Counted from the first letter of the stretch, positions 1 through 6,617 are shown. The stretch is 9,311 nucleotides of DNA from an uncultured Fusobacterium sp. (GCA_900543175.1 UQQO01000090.1:1-9311); one strand, 5' to 3'. Program-made: numbers and translations. Notes: a model not told the origin generated them from the letters alone.

Positions 1-65
1 ATTCTATCTTTTACCTTATCTATTTTTATTTCTTTGATTGATTATCACCTAAGTTTATAAAAAAA

Positions 66-103
66 TACACCCTCCATCTCAATTACCTAAGACTTTGGGT
101 GTA
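66..103 (-). terminator. Rho-independent terminator of the sigma-factor gene
   Basis: On the minus strand a TACACCC arm (103-97) pairs perfectly with GGGTGTA (72-66), and a run of seven T follows on that strand. The loop is long (24 nt). It lies about 22 nt beyond the stop codon of the sigma-factor gene, so it most likely ends that transcript. Nothing recognisable lies between position 1 and this hairpin. Confidence 0.7.
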
Positions 104-124
104 ATATTATAATTCTTTTCTATA

Positions 125-718
125 TTATTCTTTATCATATTCGTTTATAAAAGTTTTCAATTTTTTCTTGATTCTCTGTATAGTATTATCCACTGATTTA
201 AGCTCTCTACCAGTTTTTTCCGCTATCTCAGTATAAGTCATCTCTGCAAGCATATATTCAAAAATTTCATTTTCCATTTTACTTAGATGAGTTTTCAAAT
301 ATTCATTTAAATATCTCATTTTCTCTTTTCCTAAGTAAATCTCTTCTGGATTATAAAAAGCAAAAGAACGATTTTCATATGTTATATCAAGTTCCTCATC
401 ACTTTCATTTGTGTTTGACATTGCTAAATTTAAAATCCTATTTTTTCCTGAATTTGAATTTTTTATAGCAGTTATAATTTGACGTTTAATACATAAAATA
501 GCAAAAGTAGAAAAAGAAGCTTTTTTTGATTCATCATAGGCATTGATAGCTTTTAAAAGTCCTATTCTTGCCTCCTGTAATACATCCTCCTTATCAGCAC
601 CATAGAAAAAATAATTTTTTGTTTTTAGTAGAATTAATTGTTTAAATTCTCTAAAAATTTGTTGCATAGCATCTTCATCACCATTTTTTGCTGCATGAAT
701 AGTTTGAATGTTTATCAT
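125..718 (-). CDS. SigH-like sigma-70 family RNA polymerase sigma factor
   Basis: The 197-residue protein resembles the alternative sigma factor SigH (sigma-30) of Bacillus and related Firmicutes, which directs RNA polymerase to special promoter sets. Region 2 is clear at about residues 10-90: YFFYGADKEDVLQE, then IGLLKAINAYDE, then FSTFAILCIKRQIITAIK, the core-binding and -10 recognition helices. Region 4 is at about 145-190: ENEIFEYMLAEMTYTEIAEKTGR, then the helix-turn-helix piece SVDNTIQRIKKKL that reads the -35 element. The length is close to the SigH norm (about 210-220). The ATG is fixed by AGGAGG at 724-729, 5 nt upstream. No anti-sigma gene is adjacent. In Firmicutes SigH relatives serve sporulation or competence. 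A role here is unknown because the window suggests a non-sporulating organism; competence or stress control is only a guess. Confidence 0.85.
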   Translation of the reverse strand: MINIQTIHAAKNGDEDAMQQIFREFKQLILLKTKNYFFYGADKEDVLQEARIGLLKAINAYDESKKASFSTFAILCIKRQIITAIKNSNSGKNRILNLAMSNTNESDEELDITYENRSFAFYNPEEIYLGKEKMRYLNEYLKTHLSKMENEIFEYMLAEMTYTEIAEKTGRELKSVDNTIQRIKKKLKTFINEYDKE

Positions 719-803
719 TTCTCCCTCCTAAAAATATTTTTTAGTCCTGACTGTAGAAATTGATAAAATCCTTACCCAGTATATAAGATTGTTTTACGTG
801 TAT

Positions 804-831
804 ATTATATAAAATTTTAAATTTTTTGCAA
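804..831 (-). promoter_or_regulatory. Promoter of the sigma-factor gene
   Basis: Read on the minus strand, TTGCAA (831-826) is followed after 16 nt by a perfect TATAAT (809-804). This predicts a transcript start near 797 and an untranslated leader of about 80 nt before the ATG at 718. The leader contains a short A/T palindrome (728-744) right next to the ribosome binding site. Confidence 0.65.
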
Positions 832-883
832 TAGTAAAAAACAATTTTTTTTCATGGTAAAAAGATACTTATAATATTTTGGC

Positions 884-919
884 AAAAAGCCTATTAAATA
901 AAAGTATCTAACAGGCTTT
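884..919 (-). terminator. Terminator-like hairpin after the ABC-F gene
   Basis: On the minus strand AAAGCCT (919-913) pairs with AGGCTTT (892-886), and the T run continues to five before GCC. It starts 24 nt past the ABC-F stop codon, as expected for its terminator. The loop is 20 nt. A second inverted repeat (863-870 with 902-909) interlocks with it, so the two stems exclude each other or form a pseudoknot. Confidence 0.6.
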
Positions 920-943
920 AAAAAATTAATAAATATTTAAAAA

Positions 944-2572
944 TTATTTTGCTTCGTTGTATAACTCTTCTAATCTTTGTTGAATAGCTTCATCTTCAAG
1001 ATACTCATCATAAGTCATCATCTTATCTACTATTCCATTAGGAGTGATCTCTATAATTCTATTTGCTACTGTTTGAATAAACTCATGGTCATGAGCACCA
1101 AATAATAGAGTTCCTTTAAAGTTGATAAGAGCCTTATTTAAAGATGTAATTGATTCAAGATCTAAGTGGTCATTAGGGTTGTCAAACATAAGAACATTGG
1201 CATTTGTAAGCATCATTTTTGCAAGCATACATCTTACCTTTTCTCCCCCTGAAAGAACTGTACAACTTTTTAAAGCTTCCTCTCCAGAGAATAGCATTCT
1301 TCCTAAGAAACCTCTTACAAAAGAATCATGTTGATCAGGAGAGTATGGTCTTAACCAATCAATTAGATTTAGATCTTTATTTTCAAAGAATTTACTATTA
1401 TCTTTTGGCATATATGCTTGAGAAGTTGTAATTCCCCAAGTATATGATCCTGAATCTGGTTCAATCTCTCCAGATAAAATTGATAAAAGAGTTGTTTTTA
1501 CAAGGTCATTTTTAGCTAAAAATACTACTTTATCACCTGTATTGATTGTAAATGTTAAGTTGTCAATTAATTTAACTCCATCTACTGTTTTAGAAAGATT
1601 TTCTACTTTTAATAGATTGTTTCCAGCTTCTCTCTCTTGTTTAAATTCAATAAATGGATATTTTCTGTTAGAAACTTGCATATCTTCAAGTTGAAGTTTA
1701 TCAAGAAGTTTCTTTCTTGAAGTTGCTTGTTTAGATTTAGAAGCGTTAGCACTGAATCTAGCAATGAACTCTTGTAACTCTTGTCTTTTTTGTTCAAGTT
1801 TTTTATTCTTAGCTGATAGAAGTTTTACCATTAATTCATTTGATTCATACCAGAAATCATAGTTTCCAACATACATTTTGATTTTTCCATAGTCAATATC
1901 TGTAATATGAGTACAAACTTTATTTAAGAAGTGTCTATCATGTGAAACAACAATTACAGTAGTATTGTCTAAGTCCATAAGGAAGTTTTCTAGCCATGTT
2001 ATAGCTTTTATATCAAGTCCGTTTGTAGGCTCGTCTAGAAGTAAAACATCAGGTTGTCCAAATAGAGCTTGAGCAAGAAGAACTTTAACTTTTATAGGCT
2101 CACTTAACTCTTTCATAAGCTTATGGTGGTCAGCAATATCAACTCCAAGTCCCATTAAAAGAGTTTCAGCTTCAGTTTCAGCTTCCCAACCATTAAGTTC
2201 AGCAAACTCTCCTTCAAGTTCAGCAGCTCTTATCCCATCTTCATCAGTAAACTCACTTTTAGAGTAAATCTCATTTTTTTCTACAATGATATCCCAAAGT
2301 TTTTTATGTCCCATAAGAACAACATTTAAAACTTCATCTTCCTCATGAGCAAAGTGGTCTTGTTTTAATACTGCCATTCTTTTATTTTTATCAAAAATTA
2401 TTTCTCCTTCTGTTGGTTCTAAAACTCCAGAAAGAATTTTTACAAATGTAGATTTTCCAGCTCCGTTAGCTCCAATAAGTCCGTAACAGTTTCCAGGAGT
2501 AAACTTTAAGTTTACATCTTCAAAAAGCTTTCTTCCAGAAAATCTCATACCAAGATTACTAGTTGCGATCAT
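944..2572 (-). CDS. ABC-F family ATPase (YkpA/YbiT group), one degenerate ATP site
   Basis: This is a 542-residue soluble protein with two tandem ATP-binding cassettes and no membrane segments, as in ABC-F factors, which act on ribosomes. Cassette 1 has Walker A GANGAGKS (34-41), Walker B VLLLDE (176-181) and SHDRHFL. A basic, coiled linker (about 245-310, with KKLEQKRQELQEF) precedes cassette 2, which has signature LSGGE (440-444) and HDHEF. Length and the stretches KVLLAQALFG, YVGNYDFWYES and ARFSANASKSKQATSRKKL match the YkpA type. Oddly, the cassette 1 signature reads LSEPI (156-160), the cassette 2 Walker A reads AKNDLVKTT (353-361) and its Walker B ends DN (464-465) where the catalytic Glu is expected. 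All three belong to the same composite ATP site. The reading frame is intact. The start is supported by AGGAGG at 2583-2588. Whether it protects from antibiotics or tunes translation cannot be told. Confidence 0.9.
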   Translation of the reverse strand: MIATSNLGMRFSGRKLFEDVNLKFTPGNCYGLIGANGAGKSTFVKILSGVLEPTEGEIIFDKNKRMAVLKQDHFAHEEDEVLNVVLMGHKKLWDIIVEKNEIYSKSEFTDEDGIRAAELEGEFAELNGWEAETEAETLLMGLGVDIADHHKLMKELSEPIKVKVLLAQALFGQPDVLLLDEPTNGLDIKAITWLENFLMDLDNTTVIVVSHDRHFLNKVCTHITDIDYGKIKMYVGNYDFWYESNELMVKLLSAKNKKLEQKRQELQEFIARFSANASKSKQATSRKKLLDKLQLEDMQVSNRKYPFIEFKQEREAGNNLLKVENLSKTVDGVKLIDNLTFTINTGDKVVFLAKNDLVKTTLLSILSGEIEPDSGSYTWGITTSQAYMPKDNSKFFENKDLNLIDWLRPYSPDQHDSFVRGFLGRMLFSGEEALKSCTVLSGGEKVRCMLAKMMLTNANVLMFDNPNDHLDLESITSLNKALINFKGTLLFGAHDHEFIQTVANRIIEITPNGIVDKMMTYDEYLEDEAIQQRLEELYNEAK

Positions 2573-2647
2573 TTAAAATATATCCTCCTACTAAAAAAAT
2601 ATTTATTAATTAAAAAATTTAATTTCTCATCAATACAAAACAACTAT

Positions 2648-2676
2648 ATTATAACATTTTATATTAATAAAGGCAA
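2648..2676 (-). promoter_or_regulatory. Promoter of the ABC-F gene
   Basis: On the minus strand TTGCCT (2676-2671) is followed by a 17-nt spacer and a perfect TATAAT (2653-2648). This gives an untranslated leader of about 70 nt with AGGAGG 10 nt before the ATG. It is divergent from the flavoprotein-earP-efp operon in the same intergenic gap. Confidence 0.65.
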
Positions 2677-2733
2677 ATTAAATGAAAGAACTAAAGATAA
2701 TTAAATTTGAAAAAAACAAAAAGTATGATAGAA

Positions 2734-2739
2734 TATAAT
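2734..2739 (+). promoter_or_regulatory. Probable -10 box of the flavoprotein-earP-efp operon
   Basis: A perfect TATAAT lies 28 nt upstream of the ATG at 2768. The best -35-like hexamer, TTGAAA at 2707-2712, is 21 nt away, which is too far for a standard promoter, so the -35 is weak or an activator helps. The ribosome binding site is GAGGAA at 2759-2764. Confidence 0.4.
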
Positions 2740-2767
2740 GTAAAAATTTAAAGATAGCGAGGAATCA

Positions 2768-3721
2768 ATGGCAACATTATTTGATAAAGTAAGTATAAAA
2801 AATTTAAAACTAAAGAATAGAATTGTACTTCCCCCATTAGTAAGATTTTCTATGGTAGGTACAGATGGGTTTGTAACAGATAAAGTAGTTGAATGGTATA
2901 GAGATGTTTGTGCTGGGGGAGTGGGATTAGTTATTGTAGAAGCTTCAGCAGTAGCAGAAGATGGAAAGTTGAGAGATAATCAATTAGGAATATGGGATGA
3001 TAAATTTATAGAGGGACTAAAAAGAATAGCTGATACTTGCCATGAATACAGTGTCCCTGCTCTTATTCAACTTCATCATGCAGGATTTAAAGAGAGAATA
3101 AAAGATGTGCCAGAAACTTTACTTGATGATATATTAGAAAAATTTAAATTAGCTTTTGTAAGAGCTAAAAAAGCAGGTTTTGACGGAATAGAAATTCACG
3201 GAGCACACACATATCTAATTTCTCAACTTAATTCAAGAATTTGGAATCTGAGAGAGGATAAATATGGTGGAACTTTTGAAAAAAGAATGTTTTTCTCTAA
3301 AAAGTTAATTGAGGATACAAGATACCTTTTTGATGATAATTTTATTTTAGGTTATAGAATGGGTGGGAATGAGCCTGAGCTTCAAGATGGAATAGAGATA
3401 GCTAAATATCTTGAAACATTAGGAATAGATCTGTTACATGTTTCAAGTGGAACTCCTAACCCTGATATGAAACAAAAGGAAAAAATAGATATACCTGAAG
3501 ATTTCCCTTTAGATTGGGTAATATACATGGGAACAGAGATTAAAAAAAGGGTAAATATTCCTGTTATAGGTGTTAGAAAGATAAAAAAAGAGAGAGAAGC
3601 TAGTTGGTTGATAGAGAATAATCTTTTAGATTTTGTAGCAGTTGGGAGAGCTATGATAGCAAGACCAAACTGGGCAGAGATAGCAGAGAAGGAGTATAAA
3701 AGAAGAGATGCAAATAAATAG
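2768..3721 (+). CDS. Old-yellow-enzyme family NADH:flavin oxidoreductase, compact form
   Basis: The 317-residue protein is a single FMN-binding TIM barrel like the YqjM branch of old yellow enzymes, which reduce activated C=C bonds with NAD(P)H. Matching blocks are LKNRIVLPP (15-23), VGLVIVEASAV (52-62), LGIWDD (73-78), the substrate-binding HGAH with Tyr two residues on (H144, H147, Y149), REDKYGG (162-168), and a C-terminal VGRAMIARP (292-300) that would hold the FMN phosphate. There is no C-terminal iron-sulfur or second flavin domain, unlike 2,4-dienoyl-CoA reductase. Two things are odd. About 19 residues of the loop between HHAG (103-106) and the HGAH helix are missing compared with YqjM. 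The positions of YqjM Cys26 and Tyr28, near the flavin, are Val25 and Phe27. The substrate is unknown. Its last 14 bases overlap earP, so the two are transcribed together. Confidence 0.85.
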   Translation: MATLFDKVSIKNLKLKNRIVLPPLVRFSMVGTDGFVTDKVVEWYRDVCAGGVGLVIVEASAVAEDGKLRDNQLGIWDDKFIEGLKRIADTCHEYSVPALIQLHHAGFKERIKDVPETLLDDILEKFKLAFVRAKKAGFDGIEIHGAHTYLISQLNSRIWNLREDKYGGTFEKRMFFSKKLIEDTRYLFDDNFILGYRMGGNEPELQDGIEIAKYLETLGIDLLHVSSGTPNPDMKQKEKIDIPEDFPLDWVIYMGTEIKKRVNIPVIGVRKIKKEREASWLIENNLLDFVAVGRAMIARPNWAEIAEKEYKRRDANK

Positions 3722-4874
3722 TATTGATATCTTCTGTGAGATAATTGATAATTTTGGAGATATTGGAGTAGTTTATAGAGTTGCAAAAGAACTAAAAAAA
3801 ATATATAATAATCAAGTAAAAATAAGGGTTATCTTTAATAGAATCGATGAGTTTTTAAAGATAAATCCCTTAGCAAAAAATTTAGAAATTCAAGAGATAG
3901 ATGGTATTTGTTACTGTACTTATGAATATATTAAAAAAAATATGTGTACATTTTCTACTGCAAATGTTATAATAGAAGCCTTTGGATGTACAATACCTGA
4001 GGAGTATATGAATGTGGCATATAACAATTCAGATTTGATATTGAATCTTGAATATCTTTCAGCTGAAGATTGGGTAGAGGACTTTCATTTGCAAGAATCT
4101 ATACTTGGAAAAGGGAAACTTAGAAAATTCTTCTTTATGCCTGGATTTACAGAAAAAACAGGTGGAATTATCACAGATTCTCTATATTTAGATAGAATTA
4201 CTAAAGTAAAAAACAATTTATCTGAATACAGAAAAAAATATTTAAAAAATATTGATAACTATGATAATAAACTGATAGGAACAATATTTACATATGAAAA
4301 AAACTTTGCTCCTTTGATGAGAGATTTGAAGAAATTAGATAGAGAAGTAGCTCTATTGGCAATGGGAGAAAAGACACAAGAGAGCTTTAAAGAATTTTTT
4401 AAAAAAAATTTTGTAGAAAAGCTTGGAAATATTTATAAATATGGTAAAATAGAGATAGAGTTCTATGATTTTTTAAGCCAAGAAGAGTATGAGGAGCTTA
4501 TAAATGTGGTAGATTTTAACTTTGTAAGAGGGGAAGACTCTTTTATAAGAGCAGTTCTTACAGGAAAACCATATTTGTGGCATATTTATTGTCAAAAAGA
4601 GTTCATTCATATGGATAAATTACAAGGATTTTTAGATAAATATAGAGCACAAGTTCAAGGACAAATTGCTGAAGATATATTACTAAATCAAGAAAAGCTT
4701 TTTAAAGATTATAATTTTAGAAATGAAAATACTTTAGATGAGGGAAAAGAGGAGTTCTTTAATTTCTTTAACAACCTTAATGAAATAGAGAGAGTAAACT
4801 CTCTATATAAAGATTTTCTTATCTTAAACTGTAATCTTATAAATAAAATAAAAGATTTTATAGAGAAATTTTAG
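3708..4874 (+). CDS. earP: EarP, EF-P arginine rhamnosyltransferase
   Basis: EarP transfers L-rhamnose from dTDP-rhamnose to Arg32 of elongation factor P in the cytoplasm, which activates EF-P for rescue of ribosomes stalled at proline runs. The 388 residues fit the family (DUF2331, GT-B fold). The N-terminal motif DIFCEIIDNFGDIG (7-20) carries the two conserved Asp residues (D14, D18). The C-terminal nucleotide-sugar motif RGEDSFIRA (274-282) is followed by GKPYLWHIY (286-294). In studied EarP proteins the matching Asp, Arg and Glu residues are needed for activity. The gene starts inside the preceding flavoprotein gene (14-nt overlap), with AAGGAG at 3689-3694 as a somewhat distant ribosome binding site. 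Its stop codon overlaps the ribosome binding site of efp. No dTDP-rhamnose synthesis genes are in the window, so the donor must come from elsewhere in the genome. Confidence 0.95.
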   Translation: MQINSIDIFCEIIDNFGDIGVVYRVAKELKKIYNNQVKIRVIFNRIDEFLKINPLAKNLEIQEIDGICYCTYEYIKKNMCTFSTANVIIEAFGCTIPEEYMNVAYNNSDLILNLEYLSAEDWVEDFHLQESILGKGKLRKFFFMPGFTEKTGGIITDSLYLDRITKVKNNLSEYRKKYLKNIDNYDNKLIGTIFTYEKNFAPLMRDLKKLDREVALLAMGEKTQESFKEFFKKNFVEKLGNIYKYGKIEIEFYDFLSQEEYEELINVVDFNFVRGEDSFIRAVLTGKPYLWHIYCQKEFIHMDKLQGFLDKYRAQVQGQIAEDILLNQEKLFKDYNFRNENTLDEGKEEFFNFFNNLNEIERVNSLYKDFLILNCNLINKIKDFIEKF

Positions 4875-4884
4875 GAGGTCAAAA

Positions 4885-5448
4885 ATGAAAATAGCTCAAG
4901 AACTAAGAGCAGGAAGCACAATTAAAATCGGAAACGATCCATTTGTAGTTTTAAAATCTGAGTACAACAAATCAGGAAGAAACGCTGCTGTGGTAAAATT
5001 AAAAATGAAAAACTTATTAAACGGAAACATCTCTGACGCTGTTTACAAAGCAGACGAAAAAATGGATGACATCAGACTTGATAAAGTTAAAACAGTTTAC
5101 TCTTACAACGATGGAAGTTTCTATGTATTCTCTAACCCAGAAACTTGGGATCAAATCGAACTTAAAGAAGAAGATTTAGGAGATGCTATCAACTACCTAG
5201 AAGAAGGAATGGAACTAGACGTAGTTTACTACGAATCAACTCCAGTTGCAGTAGAATTACCTACTTTCCTTGAAAGACAAATCGAATACACTGAACCAGG
5301 ACTAAGAGGAGATACTACTGGAAAAGTTATGAAACCAGCTAGAATCAACACAGGATTTGAAATTCAAGTTCCTCTATTCGTTGAGCAAGGTGAATGGATT
5401 AAAATCGATACAAGAACTAACGAATATGTAGAAAGAATTAAAAAATAG
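4885..5448 (+). CDS. efp: Elongation factor P, arginine-32 type
   Basis: EF-P binds between the P and E sites of the ribosome and speeds peptide-bond formation at consecutive prolines. The 187-residue length is standard, with three beta-barrel domains. The modification loop reads YNKSGRNAAVV (27-37), placing Arg at residue 32 as in Pseudomonas EF-P, rather than the Lys34 of E. coli. The neighbouring EarP is the matching modifying enzyme. The C-terminal EF-P signature is present (TEPGLRGDTTGKVMKPA, with DTRTNEY near the end). The start has an ideal AGGAGG at 4873-4878, which overlaps the earP stop codon. Codon use differs from its neighbours: all 11 Asn codons are AAC, and C-ending codons are frequent elsewhere in the gene, whereas earP mainly uses AAT. 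This fits selection for high expression rather than transfer. Confidence 0.97.
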   Translation: MKIAQELRAGSTIKIGNDPFVVLKSEYNKSGRNAAVVKLKMKNLLNGNISDAVYKADEKMDDIRLDKVKTVYSYNDGSFYVFSNPETWDQIELKEEDLGDAINYLEEGMELDVVYYESTPVAVELPTFLERQIEYTEPGLRGDTTGKVMKPARINTGFEIQVPLFVEQGEWIKIDTRTNEYVERIKK

Positions 5449-5458
5449 TTTTTAGTTT

Positions 5459-5486
5459 AAAAGGCTGTCAATGACAGCCTTTTTCT
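5459..5486 (+). terminator. efp: Terminator between efp and the convergent acetyltransferase gene
   Basis: AAAAGGCTGTC (5459-5469) pairs with GACAGCCTTTT (5473-5483) around a 3-nt loop, followed by a T-rich tract on the plus strand. It begins 11 nt after the efp stop codon. Because the stem is flanked by A on one side and T on the other, it probably also stops the acetyltransferase transcript coming from the minus strand. Confidence 0.9.
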
Positions 5487-5487
5487 T

Positions 5488-5940
5488 TTATACAAGTTTT
5501 AAAAACATATCTACATGTGGTATTCCATCTTCATCGTATCTCTCTGAAATCTCTTCAAATCCCAAAGAGTGATAAAAATCTCTAAGATAGTATTGAGCAC
5601 CTATTGTAATATTTTCATTAGAAAAACTATTTTTTATAACTTCAATAGATTGTAAAAGTAACTCTCTAGCATATCCATTATGTCTATAATCTTTATCAAC
5701 TAACACACGCCCAATAGATGGAGTATCATAAGAAAGATTTTTAGGTATAACCCTTGAATAACATATTATTTTATCTTTCTCCTCATCTCTAGCAAAAACA
5801 TGGTAACATTTTAAATCTTTATTGTCAAAATCAAGATAAGGACAATTTTGTTCTACTACAAAAACCTCTTGTCTAATTTTTCCAATCTCATAAACTTCTA
5901 AAGCAGTTAACTCTTCAAATTTTTTTATATAAAATTTCAT
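5488..5940 (-). CDS. ElaA-like GNAT family N-acetyltransferase
   Basis: The 150-residue single-domain protein belongs to the GNAT superfamily and most resembles ElaA of E. coli, whose substrate is not established. ElaA-like stretches are RQEVFVVEQNCPY (23-35), IGRVLVDKDYR (76-86), GAQYYLRDFYHSLGF (114-128) and DEDGIPH (136-142). The acetyl-CoA pyrophosphate loop of the Q/RxxGxG/A type is RHNGYA (86-91). The ATG is supported by CTCCTCC on the plus strand at 5944-5950, that is GGAGGAG just upstream of the start. The gene is divergent from rubrerythrin, and the two promoters nearly touch. It converges on efp and shares its terminator. It was assigned from motifs; the acceptor molecule cannot be predicted. 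Confidence 0.85.
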   Translation of the reverse strand: MKFYIKKFEELTALEVYEIGKIRQEVFVVEQNCPYLDFDNKDLKCYHVFARDEEKDKIICYSRVIPKNLSYDTPSIGRVLVDKDYRHNGYARELLLQSIEVIKNSFSNENITIGAQYYLRDFYHSLGFEEISERYDEDGIPHVDMFLKLV

Positions 5941-5970
5941 AATCTCCTCCTATGATTTTAAGATAGAAAT

Positions 5971-5999
5971 ATTATACATAAAAAAAATGACTAAATCAA
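5971..5999 (-). promoter_or_regulatory. Promoter of the ElaA-like gene
   Basis: On the minus strand TTGATT (5999-5994), a 17-nt spacer and TATAAT (5976-5971) form a good sigma-70 promoter, with TG directly before the -10. Its -35 box is only 6 bp from the -35 box of the divergent rubrerythrin promoter, so one regulator or polymerase could affect both. Confidence 0.65.
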
Positions 6000-6005
6000 A
6001 AAAAT

Positions 6006-6034
6006 TTGACTTTATCTTAATGATGTGGTAATAT
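6006..6034 (+). promoter_or_regulatory. rbr: Promoter of the rubrerythrin gene
   Basis: TTGACT (6006-6011), a 17-nt spacer and TAATAT (6029-6034) form a near-consensus promoter. The predicted start of transcription is near 6041, inside the palindrome at 6036-6052, leaving a short leader of about 37 nt. Confidence 0.65.
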
Positions 6035-6035
6035 A

Positions 6036-6052
6036 ATTGTAAGCATTACAAT
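6036..6052 (+). promoter_or_regulatory. Palindromic operator candidate at the rubrerythrin start site
   Basis: ATTGTAA, 3 nt (GCA), then TTACAAT is a perfect 7-3-7 inverted repeat placed directly after the -10 box, where a repressor would block initiation. A second overlapping repeat, TTACA-4 nt-TGTAA (6046-6059), shares its right arm. Rubrerythrin genes are often controlled by the peroxide sensor PerR, whose usual box is an A/T-rich 7-1-7 repeat. This site differs in spacing, so the regulator is left open. Confidence 0.5.
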
Positions 6053-6077
6053 AATGTAAAAACAGGAGATGATGTAA

Positions 6078-6617
6078 ATGGAATTAAAAGGATCAAAAAC
6101 TGAAAAAAATCTTATGACAGCATTTGCAGGTGAATCAGAGGCGAGAAATAAATATACTTATTATGCATCAAAAGCTAAAAAAGATGGTTATGAACAAATC
6201 TCCAAATTATTTGAAGTTACAGCTAACAATGAAAAGGAACATGCTAAACTTTGGTTTAAAATTTTAAAAGGTGGAGAAATTCCTTCAACATTAGAAAATC
6301 TTTTAGATGCAGCTGAAGGTGAAAACTACGAATGGACTGATATGTATGCAGGATTTGCTAAAACAGCAAGAGAAGAAGGATTCACTGAAATAGCAAGACT
6401 TTTTGAAGGAGTAGCTAAAATAGAAAAAGAGCATGAGGAAAGATATAGAAAATTATTAGCTAACATTAAAGAAGAAATGGTATTTGAAAGAGAAAAAGAA
6501 GTAGCTTGGGAATGTTTAAACTGCGGACACATTCACTATGGTAAAAAAGCTCCAGAAGTTTGTCCAGTATGTGCTCATCCAAAAGCTTACTTTATGTTAC
6601 AAGAAAAAAATTATTAA
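6078..6617 (+). CDS. rbr: Rubrerythrin, peroxide-reducing diiron protein
   Basis: Rubrerythrin reduces hydrogen peroxide to water in the cytoplasm of anaerobes, using electrons passed through its rubredoxin domain. The 179 residues form the usual two parts. The four-helix diiron domain has ligands at E19, E52 with H55 (EKEH), E82 and E85 (GENYEW), and E116 with H119 (EKEH). The rubredoxin domain holds one iron with C146, C149 (CLNCGH) and C162, C165 (CPVCAH). All expected ligands are present and the order is the classical one, diiron first. The chosen ATG has AGGAG at 6064-6068, 9 nt upstream. Two further in-frame ATG codons followed by TAA sit between that site and the start. The gene is monocistronic, with its own promoter, a probable operator and a terminator. 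Oxidative-stress control is likely but is inferred. Confidence 0.97.
   Translation: MELKGSKTEKNLMTAFAGESEARNKYTYYASKAKKDGYEQISKLFEVTANNEKEHAKLWFKILKGGEIPSTLENLLDAAEGENYEWTDMYAGFAKTAREEGFTEIARLFEGVAKIEKEHEERYRKLLANIKEEMVFEREKEVAWECLNCGHIHYGKKAPEVCPVCAHPKAYFMLQEKNY

Noticed and set aside
1122..1431. Plus-strand open frames inside the ABC-F gene
   Set aside because: They are antisense to a clear ABC-F coding region, have no ribosome binding site and match no family.
1609..1797. Minus-strand open frame in a second frame inside the ABC-F gene
   Set aside because: It overlaps the linker region of the real gene in another frame and is a low-complexity Leu/Asn/Lys product.
3382..3786. Minus-strand open frame opposite the flavoprotein-earP junction
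   Set aside because: It is antisense to two well-supported genes and its hydrophobic look comes from the complementary codons.
6326..6532. Minus-strand open frame opposite rubrerythrin
   Set aside because: It is a shadow of the rubrerythrin gene with no start signals.
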